Assembly: GCA_963735465.1 (NCBI GenBank)
Contig: CAVTLA010000002.1
Span: 744,001 to 808,000 of the forward strand
Length of the DNA: 64,000 nucleotides
Direction: 5' to 3'
DNA from: DASZHJ01 sp963735465
GTDB lineage: Bacteria > Pseudomonadota > Alphaproteobacteria > ATCC43930 > CGMCC-115725
Below, piece by piece: positions 10,386 to 17,629 of this stretch. The first letter of the stretch is position 1. Every line of letters starts with the position of its first letter. A program made the position numbers and the translations under genes. Under the pieces are notes generated by a model that saw only the letters and a program-made list of their open reading frames with translations, ran no database searches and was not told where the DNA came from.

Positions 10386-10464
10386 GTCATGGCCGGGCTT
10401 GACCCGGCCATCCACGAGCTTTTCGCCCCAAGACGTGGATGGCCGGAACAAGTCCGGCCATGAC
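10386..10464. repeat. REP/BIME-like palindrome, family 1 copy 1
   Basis: A two-level palindrome. The outer arms begin GTCATGGCCGG and end CCGGCCATGAC; each half also folds on itself (ATGGCCGGG / CCCGGCCAT around CTTGA). A near-identical copy lies at 39408-39487. It sits between two convergent stops (Sel1 lipoprotein and folD), where it could act as a bidirectional terminator. Confidence 0.85.
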
Positions 10465-10505
10465 GACAAAAGAAAGCCAGCACCGACTGGCTTCACCCGA
10501 CGTGG

Positions 10506-11381
10506 TTACAGCGCCGGCTCCGCCAATCCCCGCCTGCGGCACGCCGCCACCAGCGTGTTGCGCAGCAGGCAGGCGATGGTCATGGGGCCGACGCCGCCGG
10601 GGACCGGCGTGATGGCGCCGGCGATGCCCTGGGCCTCGGCATAAGCGACGTCGCCGACGAGGCGCGTCTTGCCGCCGGCCACGGCGATGCGGTTGATGCC
10701 GACGTCGATCACGGTGGCGCCGGGCTTGATCCAGTCGCCCCGCACCATCTCCGCCTTGCCGATCGCCGCCACCAGGATGTCCGCTCGGCGGCAGAGCGCG
10801 GGAAGATCCCGGGTGCGGGAATGAGCGACCGTCACCGTGCAGTCCGCCGCCAGCAGCAGCGCCGCCATGGGCTTTCCCACGATGGCGGAGCGGCCGAGCA
10901 CCACCGCTTCGAGACCGCTGAGATTTGGCAGCGTCGCCCGCAGCAGCAGCATGGCGCCGAGCGGCGTGCAGGGCACGAGGCCTGCGCCACCGCCCCAGAG
11001 CAATCCCACATTGGTCACGTGGAAGCCGTCCACGTCCTTGGCCGGATCGAGGGCGTCGAGCACGGCGCGGGCATCGAGGCCAACCGGAAGCGGCAGCTGC
11101 ACCAGCACGCCATCGACCTCGCGGTCGTCGTTGAGACGATGCACCAGGCTCAGCAGCTCCGACTGAGACGTCGTCGCCGGCAGCGTGTGCTCGAAATTCC
11201 GGAAGCCCGCCTCCAGCGCCGCCTTGTGCTTGGCGCGCACATAGACCTCGCTGGCGGGATCGGCGCCCACGAGAACGGTGGCGAGGCCCGGTGCCACACC
11301 TCGGGCGCGCGCCGCCTCGGCGACGCGGGCGCGGAGCGCCGCCGCCACCGCCTTGCCGTCGATCGCGCGGGTCACGACCAC
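10506..11381 (-). CDS. folD: bifunctional methylene-THF dehydrogenase/cyclohydrolase
   Basis: 291 residues. FolD interconverts 5,10-methylene-, methenyl- and 10-formyl-tetrahydrofolate using NADP, supplying one-carbon units. Signatures visible are the YVRAKHKAALEAG segment holding the catalytic Lys, DGVLVQLPLPVGLD, DVDGFHVTNVG, VVLGRSAIVGKPMAALLL, and C-terminal TPVPGGVGPMTIACLLRNT. It overlaps the upstream DUF167 gene by 10 bp in a YggT-DUF167-FolD minus-strand operon, a common alphaproteobacterial order. Confidence 0.97.
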   Translation of the reverse strand: MVVTRAIDGKAVAAALRARVAEAARARGVAPGLATVLVGADPASEVYVRAKHKAALEAGFRNFEHTLPATTSQSELLSLVHRLNDDREVDGVLVQLPLPVGLDARAVLDALDPAKDVDGFHVTNVGLLWGGGAGLVPCTPLGAMLLLRATLPNLSGLEAVVLGRSAIVGKPMAALLLAADCTVTVAHSRTRDLPALCRRADILVAAIGKAEMVRGDWIKPGATVIDVGINRIAVAGGKTRLVGDVAYAEAQGIAGAITPVPGGVGPMTIACLLRNTLVAACRRRGLAEPAL

Positions 11382-11707
11382 GGACGCAATCCTTCGCTGA
11401 TGAGAGGCGTGAGGCGCGCGGGGTCGCCCGCCACCTGCACCACCTTGCGCCGGTCGCTGGCGCCGAGCGCTACCGAGAGATCCCGGGGCGGCAGGTGGAA
11501 AAGGCGCGCCAGCAGCCGGATCAGTGCCTCGTTCGCCTTGCCGTCCACCGGCGGCGCGGTCACCGCCACAGAGAGCGCCATGCCGCCGTCGGCCTCCCGG
11601 GTCAATCCCACCACCCGCTCGGCCGAGGCGCGCGGCTTCAGGCGCACCGCGACCCGGACGCCGTCGCTCCCGCGGCTGCAGCAGGCGGGCAGCGCCACCT
11701 CAGCCAA
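11372..11707 (-). CDS. DUF167 (YggU-like) protein
   Basis: A 111-residue member of the YggU/DUF167 family: VRVAVRLKPRASAERV near the start, then LSVAVTAPPVDGKANEALIRLLA, the family hallmark. Function is unknown; members are often encoded beside YggT, as here. It overlaps both neighbours (8 bp with the YggT gene, 10 bp with folD), indicating translational coupling. Confidence 0.9.
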   Translation of the reverse strand: MAEVALPACCSRGSDGVRVAVRLKPRASAERVVGLTREADGGMALSVAVTAPPVDGKANEALIRLLARLFHLPPRDLSVALGASDRRKVVQVAGDPARLTPLISEGLRPWS

Positions 11708-11978
11708 CGTATTCGTAGATCAGGTTGTTGATGAAATAGAGCAGCAGGATGAGGATGACCGGCGAGATGTCGATGCCGCCCAGATGCGGCAGCACGCGGC
11801 GGATCGGCTTCAGCGCCGGCTCGGTCAGGCGATAGGCCATCTCCGAGAGCGAGGCCACGACGCGGTTGTAGGTGTTGACCACGTTGAAGGCGATGAGCCA
11901 GCTGATGATGGCGGCCGCGATCAGCACCCAGACGTAGATCTGGATCACCGTGTGGATGAGGATCAGGAGAGAATACAT
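11700..11978 (-). CDS. YggT family membrane protein
   Basis: 92 residues with the typical YggT layout: an N-terminal helix (residues 2-25), the loop TYNRVVASLSEMAYRLTEPALKPIRRVLPHLGGID, and a second helix SPVILILLLYFINNLIY. YggT proteins are inner-membrane proteins of unclear role, linked in some bacteria to cell division or osmotic response. The ATG at 11978 was chosen because the hydrophobic segment starts immediately. Confidence 0.9.
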   Translation of the reverse strand: MYSLLILIHTVIQIYVWVLIAAAIISWLIAFNVVNTYNRVVASLSEMAYRLTEPALKPIRRVLPHLGGIDISPVILILLLYFINNLIYEYVG

Positions 11979-12072
11979 CAGGGCACCGCCGGTCCTTGCC
12001 GCCGAAAAAGCGGGCAAACCCTAGCGGCGGGCGCCTCTTCCGGCAAGGGCGGCACGGCGGCGGGCCGGAATC

Positions 12073-12101
12073 TTGACAGTCCCGCCCCTCCTCCTCATAG
12101 T
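12073..12101 (+). promoter_or_regulatory. sigma-70 promoter of tRNA-Ala
   Basis: TTGACA (12073-12078), a 17-nt spacer and CATAGT (12096-12101); the predicted start is near 12108, about 47 nt before the mature tRNA. Confidence 0.7.
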
Positions 12102-12154
12102 CCGGCCCGCATTCGAGACCGGCGCGGGACACCAGCGTCCCGCCGCCCGGGAAT

Positions 12155-12316
<162 letters not shown>

Positions 12317-12478
12317 TTGAGCCTCAGAACCAGCATCGTCCGTCGCAGCGGCATCTATCGCTTTCGCGTCCGTGTGCCTGTCGACCTCCGCAAGCAGGTG
12401 GGTCGCACGGGAAATCGGTCGGAGCCTACGCACGGCATCAAGAAACGAGGCGTAGTTCCTCCGCAACGGCCCTTATGA
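12317..12478 (+). pseudogene. truncated tyrosine integrase (N-terminal stub)
   Basis: A 53-codon frame starting with TTG, reading SIVRRSGIYRFRVRVPVDLR. This matches the N-terminal (DUF6538-type) segment of phage/ICE integrases that insert at tRNA genes, whose pattern is RR.G.Y..R.R.P.DL. The frame then runs into unrelated sequence and stops at 12478, overlapping the end of the convergent MFS gene. The catalytic R-H-R-Y domain is absent. The family call rests on a short segment. Confidence 0.65.
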
Positions 12479-13693
12479 CTTGATCATGGCGGCGATGCCG
12501 AAGCTCAGCGCGACGAGCAACGAGCCACCGAGCGTGACAAGGAGAAAGAGGTGGTAGGAGCCGCCGGCGGTCCAGAGCAGCGCACCGATGATGGGACCAA
12601 GCGCGCGCGCCGCTGTTCCCGGCGCGACCAGAAAGCCGTTGATGGCGCCGTAGGCATCGCGCGTCAGCATCTCAGGCACGGCGATGCCGCGAACGATGGT
12701 CATGATGCCATTCGCCGCGCCATAGACGACACCGAACACCGCCAAGGTCGCGAAGCTCGACGGCAGGAACAGCAGCAGCAAGCCGATCGGAAATGCGATG
12801 ACCGTAGCGGCACCGACGACCCGCACCGAGCGCTCGCGGGCGAATACCCACATCGCAATGCGCCCAGCGACCTGCGCCGGCCCGATGATGGCGATGCCGG
12901 CTACCACCGTGGTGGTGTCGAACCCGCGCTCCAGGAGCAGGGGATAGAGGTGATAGGTCATCGCTGAGAAGGTGCCGTAGTAGACTGTGAACGAGATCAG
13001 GAGCGCCCAGAAGGCAGGCTTTCCAAGCGCCCAGCGAACCGCCTCTCGTCCAGCCAGCGCTCGAGGGGCGGTGCCTGATATGGCGGCCTCCGACCCTTTA
13101 TCCGTGCGGGGATCAATCACCGCGAGATGCAGGGCAACGCAGAAGACGAGGTTGATCGCGCCCAGCGCCATCAGCGCGTCCCGCCAGCCCAGGTGATTGA
13201 GCAGGAACTGTGTGAGCGGCACGAAGACGGTGCTGGCGAAGCCGCCCCACAGGGTCAGCGCGGTTATGCCTCGCCTGGAATCCGTCCCATAGCGCCGCGC
13301 GACGACGGCGAATGCCGGCTCGTATAGCGTCATTGCCTGCACCAGGCCAATCCCGGCGAACAGGAGGTATAGTGACCAGAGATTGGAGATTTCGGCCCAT
13401 CCGAACATCAGCAAGCCGCCGAGGACGGATCCGGTCGCCATCAACGCCCGGCCGTGGCCGCGGTCGATCGCGGTTCCCACGGAATAGTTCGCGAGACTGC
13501 CGATCACCAGGCCGAAGGTCGCCGCGCCGTAGATCTCGGGCTTGCTCAGCCCGAGCTCCTGGCCCATCGGTGGCGCGATAAGCGGGAAGGCGTAATAGAA
13601 CGAACCCCAGGAGATGATCTGGCCAACGCCGAGGCCCGCAATGAACAGGCGGCGGGAGGTCGTCGCCGGACTTCCCACCGCCGCTTGGGTCAA
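12473..13693 (-). CDS. MFS transporter in the arsenic island
   Basis: About 406 residues with 12 predicted membrane helices of the major facilitator superfamily. It opens RRLFIAGLGVGQIISWGSFYYAFPLIAPPM, and the loop AIDRGHGR is of the D-R-x-G-R type. It directly follows the Cys-tailed flavoprotein gene; a TTG at 13693 overlaps that gene's TGA and has a GAGGG Shine-Dalgarno, so the pair is likely one operon. Context suggests export of an arsenical or a flavoprotein product, but arsenic specificity is not shown by sequence. A longer frame to 13843 would overlap the flavoprotein gene. Confidence 0.8.
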   Translation of the reverse strand: MTQAAVGSPATTSRRLFIAGLGVGQIISWGSFYYAFPLIAPPMGQELGLSKPEIYGAATFGLVIGSLANYSVGTAIDRGHGRALMATGSVLGGLLMFGWAEISNLWSLYLLFAGIGLVQAMTLYEPAFAVVARRYGTDSRRGITALTLWGGFASTVFVPLTQFLLNHLGWRDALMALGAINLVFCVALHLAVIDPRTDKGSEAAISGTAPRALAGREAVRWALGKPAFWALLISFTVYYGTFSAMTYHLYPLLLERGFDTTTVVAGIAIIGPAQVAGRIAMWVFARERSVRVVGAATVIAFPIGLLLLFLPSSFATLAVFGVVYGAANGIMTIVRGIAVPEMLTRDAYGAINGFLVAPGTAARALGPIIGALLWTAGGSYHLFLLVTLGGSLLVALSFGIAAMIKS

Positions 13694-15114
13694 ACGGCCC
13701 TCACGCCGCAGCCGGATGACGGCTTGGACCTCGCTACGGTGCTGGCTGGACTGCATCCGCAGCCGGCATCGCCGGCCGCCTTGGCTTCTGCATCGTCGAC
13801 GCAGCAGGCTTCGGTCTCTTGAGGGGCTGGCCCGCCGCAGCACGACGATGGAGCCGTCGCGGAAGCCGGTGTGGCGCTACAGACGCCGGTTTCCGGCAGG
13901 ACCAGCTCGACCCGGCGCGCCGCCTCGTGATCGCCGGCGATCTCCGCAACCACCGACCGCACCTGCTCATAGCCGGTCGCCATCAGGAACGTCGGCGCGC
14001 GGCCGTAGCTCTTGGAGCCGACGATGTAGAACCCGGGCTCCGGATGGGCGAGCTCGGCCGCGCCGTGCGGCGGCACCGTTCCGCAGGAATGCACGTTGGG
14101 ATCGATCAGGGGCGCCAGCGCCGGCGGCGCCTCCATGACCGGGTCCAGAGAGACCCGAAGCTCGCGTAGCATCGCGATGTCGGGGCGGAACCCCGTCGCG
14201 ACCACGATGCGGTCAAGATCCAATTGGCGGACCTTGCCATCGATCCGTGCGGCGACCTCAAGATGGTTGTTCTTGCGCTCGATACGCTCCGCGGCGAAGG
14301 GAACGAGAACCTCGACATGGCCATCGTCGATCGCGTGCTTGGCGGCAATACCGAGATCGCCGCGCGCCGGCAGCTGGTCGTTCAATCCGCCGCCGAGCAG
14401 CTTCTCCACCCGATTGCGCCGGAGCGCCCACTGGATGCGTGTATCGGGCGCGGTCTCCCTGAGCTTCAGGAGATCCAGCACCACGTTCATGGCGGAGTGA
14501 CCGCTGCCGACCACGAGCACGCGGGAGCCGGCGTAGGTCGCTGCCGCACCGTTGAGCATGTTCGGGATCCCGTAAGCGATCCGATTGGAAGCGTCCTGCT
14601 CCCCTTCAACTAACATGCCGTCGATCCCCATGGGGTTTGGCGCAAACCAGGTGCCCGAGGCATCAATCACGGCCTGGGCGCGGACGCGGTGCTCTTTGCC
14701 CTGCCGATCGCGATAGCGCAGTACGAAGGGGGCGGATTCCCGCTGCGAGGTGGTGACTTTGTCGAACCCCTCGCGCCCAATCGCATGCACCTCCGCTTCG
14801 AAGACGATATGAGATGCGATGTCATCATGCGCGGCGAGCGGCTCCAGATAGCGCCCGACGATCTCGCTCCCGGTCGGCAGCGCCTCCGGATCCGGCGCAG
14901 TCCACCCCGTCGTCTCGAGCAGCGCCCGGGCCGCGTCGTCGACATTGTAGCGCCAGGGCGAGAACACGCTCACGTGCCCCCAGGCACGCATTGCGTGGCC
15001 GGCGGAGGGGCCTCGCTCAAGCACCAGCGGCGTCAGGCCGCGACGAACGAGGTGGGCGGCCGCAGCGAGCCCTACGGGCCCCGCACCGATGATCGCGACT
15101 GGCAACTCCGACAT
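13690..15114 (-). CDS. FAD/NAD(P)-dependent flavoprotein monooxygenase-like, Cys-rich tail (ArsO-like)
   Basis: About 474 residues. An N-terminal FAD-binding Rossmann motif (AIIGAGPVGLAAAAHL) and a second NAD(P)H site (RVLVVGSGHSAMNVVLDLL) define the flavin-containing monooxygenase/TrxR-like fold; ATGFRPD is the conserved C-terminal FAD contact. The last about 70 residues form a Cys-rich tail with CC pairs (SCCGG, ACCVDD) and CGC/CG motifs, suggesting thiolate binding of As(III) or Sb(III). Related flavoproteins (ArsO group) are found in ars clusters with unsettled chemistry. The start at 15114 follows GGAGGA. Preceded by a palindromic operator and the PadR gene. Confidence 0.8.
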   Translation of the reverse strand: MSELPVAIIGAGPVGLAAAAHLVRRGLTPLVLERGPSAGHAMRAWGHVSVFSPWRYNVDDAARALLETTGWTAPDPEALPTGSEIVGRYLEPLAAHDDIASHIVFEAEVHAIGREGFDKVTTSQRESAPFVLRYRDRQGKEHRVRAQAVIDASGTWFAPNPMGIDGMLVEGEQDASNRIAYGIPNMLNGAAATYAGSRVLVVGSGHSAMNVVLDLLKLRETAPDTRIQWALRRNRVEKLLGGGLNDQLPARGDLGIAAKHAIDDGHVEVLVPFAAERIERKNNHLEVAARIDGKVRQLDLDRIVVATGFRPDIAMLRELRVSLDPVMEAPPALAPLIDPNVHSCGTVPPHGAAELAHPEPGFYIVGSKSYGRAPTFLMATGYEQVRSVVAEIAGDHEAARRVELVLPETGVCSATPASATAPSSCCGGPAPQETEACCVDDAEAKAAGDAGCGCSPASTVARSKPSSGCGVRAV

Positions 15115-15139
15115 GGGTTCCTCCATTCTCTGAAACTTA

Positions 15140-15164
15140 CGATACATCGCCCATCGATGTATCG
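15140..15164. promoter_or_regulatory. palindromic operator O1 (PadR candidate)
   Basis: A perfect inverted repeat: CGATACATCG, 5-nt spacer, CGATGTATCG. It is 26 bp upstream of the flavoprotein start and just after the PadR stop. It shares 19 of 25 positions with the site at 15627-15651. Confidence 0.75.
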
Positions 15165-15185
15165 ACGCAAAAAAAGAGATGCCGC

Positions 15186-15617
15186 CTAGCAGCCGCAGCT
15201 CTTGGAACCCGACTCCCGCTTCCCAACGCCAGCTACCTCCTCCGAGGCGAGGAGACACCGGGTCACGTCCATCCAGGCCTCGACGGCAACCTTGAACGCC
15301 TGGCGCCCGCGATCGGTGAGCGTATAGACCTTGCGCTCGCGCCCCGAGACCACCTCGGTCTCAAACGTCACGTAGCCGCCTTCCTCGAACTCGCGGAGCG
15401 CCGGGTAGATGGTCCCCTCCGTCGGCGAGCAGCAGCCGTTGGTCGTGCGCTCCACCGCGGTGGCGATGTCATAGCCGTGCATCGGCTGTTCGTGCAGCAC
15501 GCACAGGATGAAGAACTTGGACAGGCTCATCTTGATCGTGCCGCTCCAGTAGGCGCGGCTCGTGAAATCGGGAGCGGCCTTCGGAATGACACGTGGGCGG
15601 AGCGAGGATCTAGCCAT
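15186..15617 (-). CDS. PadR family transcriptional regulator, Cys-rich
   Basis: A 143-residue PadR winged-helix repressor. After a basic 30-residue N-terminal extension comes KMSLSKFFILCVLHEQPMHGYDIA, then GTIYPALREFEEGGYV (the family's wing region) and RERKVYTLTDRGRQAF. Unusually it carries NGCCSP directly before GTIYP and a C-terminal SKSCGC, giving possible thiolate ligands for As(III). It is probably an arsenite-responsive repressor of itself and of the flavoprotein-MFS operon, since matching palindromes precede both genes. Confidence 0.85.
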   Translation of the reverse strand: MARSSLRPRVIPKAAPDFTSRAYWSGTIKMSLSKFFILCVLHEQPMHGYDIATAVERTTNGCCSPTEGTIYPALREFEEGGYVTFETEVVSGRERKVYTLTDRGRQAFKVAVEAWMDVTRCLLASEEVAGVGKRESGSKSCGC

Positions 15618-15626
15618 GTCTCCTAC

Positions 15627-15651
15627 CTATACATTGTCCATCGATGCGTCA
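15627..15651. promoter_or_regulatory. palindromic operator O2 (PadR candidate)
   Basis: A degenerate copy of O1 9 bp upstream of the padR-type gene start; the conserved core is TACATTG..CCATCGATG. Its position over the gene's own leader suggests autoregulation. Confidence 0.65.
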
Positions 15652-15725
15652 AGGGGAAAGGTATGCGCCAGTGGGCGGCACGAGACGCTGCTCGACCACC
15701 CAAAAGCTGCTCAGGCAGTTTGGCT

Positions 15726-16536
15726 CTAGCGGTGAGACAACATTGTCTTCGCCGCGGCGGCGAGGAGAACACAGCCCAGGAGCAGCTTCAGGAACTCCAC
15801 TGGCGCGACGGCCACAGCCAGCCCCCCAGCGGCAGCGCCGATGATCGAGCCGCAACTCATCGCGAGGGTAATCCGCTGTACGCCTCGCCCCTTCGGTATC
15901 GCATCCATATGCCAATAACGGAAGATGCCCATGAGCACGACGGCCAGAGAGATGAGGATACTGGCCGAGCCAGCGGTCTTGATATCCATGCCGAAGATCA
16001 GGATCAGGATGGGGATCAGCAGTTCGCCTCCGGCCACGCCGAGAACGCTGCTTACCAGTCCGACGCCGGCACCGAGCGCAAGGCCAACGAAAGCGTGAAT
16101 TACCGGACTATCCGGCAGCATCGTGGCGTGCTGGATCGGATAGGCCGCCTCGACCAGCATCAGGCATCCGATGCCGGCCAAGAGGCAGCCAATCATTTGC
16201 ACCAGGCGCCTTGTGCTTAGCGTTTGGACGAGCCGAGCTCCGAAAAACGCAGTGGCGATGCCGCCGAGTCGCCAGTCCGAGAACCTCGGGCAAGTGTCCG
16301 CCGATGGCGGACAATGGAACTGCAAGACTTCGCGTCATCAGCGCGAAAGCCAGGGTGATGAGGCTTACCATCAGATTGAGAGGCACCGCGGAGCGAGCGT
16401 CGAAGCCGATGGCATACATGAGCACGGGAAGGCGAAACTCTCCCCCACCCAGCCCGATCAAGCCTCCGAGCCCGCCAATGGGAACGGACCAGCCGAAGGC
16501 CTTGCGGAAAAACGGACAGACGATAGTGCGCTGCAT
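15726..16536 (-). pseudogene. TSUP (TauE/SafE) family permease (frameshifted)
   Basis: A multi-pass sulfite exporter/TSUP-type transporter. The N-terminal half (GGLGGLIGLGGGEFRLPVLM) and C-terminal half (GVGLVSSVLGVAGGELLIPIL) are the two characteristic internal repeats. The frame changes near 16263-16270; removing one base joins them into about 269 residues, the usual TSUP size. Lying between moaA and the PadR gene in the arsenic island, it may export sulfur anions or another oxyanion; the substrate is unknown. Confidence 0.8.
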
Positions 16537-16562
16537 CGTCTCCGTTCTACCGCTGCAGCCCT

Positions 16563-17570
16563 TCAGCCGCCGGTGACGCTCATGTGCCGCCCGATCGAGG
16601 GGCGGTGGTGCCGGCGGTCGATGATGAAGTCATGCCCCTTGGGCTTGCGGGAGATCGCCTCGTGGATCGCCGCCTCCAGGGGCCGGTCGCTCTCCGAGGC
16701 GCGCAGCGGCGCGCGCAGGTCCGCCGCGTCCTCCTGGCCCAGGCACATGAAGAGCGTGCCGGTGCAGGTGAGGCGCACGCGGTTGCAGCTCTCGCAGAAA
16801 TTATGGGTGAGGGGCGTGATCATGCCGACGCGGCCGCCGGTCTCGCGCACGGTGTAATAGCGTGCCGGGCCGCCGGTGCGATGGTCGCTCTCGTCGAGGG
16901 TCCAGCGGCGCTGCAGCTCGGCGCGCACCATGCTGAGCGGCAGGTACTGGTCGAGGCGCGCCTCGCCGCCGATCTCGCCCATGGGCATCACCTCGATGAA
17001 GGTGAGGTCGAAGCCCTCGCGGCCGCACCACTCCACCAGGCGGTGGAACTCGCCGTCGTTGACGCCGCGGAGCGCCACCGCGTTGATCTTGATCGCGAGG
17101 CCCGCGCGCTTGGCGGCGGCGATGCCCTCCATCACCTGGTCGAACCGGCCCCAGCGGGTGATCGCGGTGAACTTCGCCGCGTCGAGGGTGTCGAGGGAGA
17201 CGTTGATGCGCCGGACGCCGGCGGCGCGGAGATCCTCGGCGTAGCGGGCAAGCTGGCTGCCGTTGGTGGTGAGGGTGAGCTCGTCGAGGTCGCCGCTCTC
17301 GAGATGCCGACCGAGAGAGCGCACCAGGGACATGATGTTCTTGCGGACCAGGGGCTCGCCACCCGTGAGGCGGAGCTTGCGCACGCCCAGGCGCACGAAG
17401 GCGCTGCAGACGCGGTCGAGCTCCTCCAGGGTCAGGATCTCCGCCTTCGGCAGGAACGTCATGTCCTCGTTCATGCAGTAGACGCAGCGGAAGTCGCAGC
17501 GGTCCGTGACCGACACCCGCAGGTACGTGATTTTACGGCCGAAGGGATCGATCAATCGGCACCTCGGCAT
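16563..17570 (-). CDS. moaA: GTP 3',8-cyclase MoaA
   Basis: A radical-SAM enzyme converting GTP to 3',8-cyclo-GTP, the first step of molybdenum cofactor synthesis. Visible: the N-terminal Fe-S motif CDFRCVYC (CX3CX2C), TGGEP, the C-terminal Fe-S motif with Cys at CESC and TLFMC, and the terminal GG. About 335 residues, normal length; the start is the ATG at 17570 (an upstream ATG at 17594 is possible). Placed 36 bp after aioA, it can boost cofactor supply for the Mo-containing arsenite oxidase; a second core copy elsewhere would be expected. Confidence 0.95.
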   Translation of the reverse strand: MPRCRLIDPFGRKITYLRVSVTDRCDFRCVYCMNEDMTFLPKAEILTLEELDRVCSAFVRLGVRKLRLTGGEPLVRKNIMSLVRSLGRHLESGDLDELTLTTNGSQLARYAEDLRAAGVRRINVSLDTLDAAKFTAITRWGRFDQVMEGIAAAKRAGLAIKINAVALRGVNDGEFHRLVEWCGREGFDLTFIEVMPMGEIGGEARLDQYLPLSMVRAELQRRWTLDESDHRTGGPARYYTVRETGGRVGMITPLTHNFCESCNRVRLTCTGTLFMCLGQEDAADLRAPLRASESDRPLEAAIHEAISRKPKGHDFIIDRRHHRPSIGRHMSVTGG

Positions 17571-17629
17571 CGCTGAGGAAAGGCGGGGTGCCACGCGGCA
17601 CCCCGCAAGGTCGGGAGAAAGCGTTCTTC

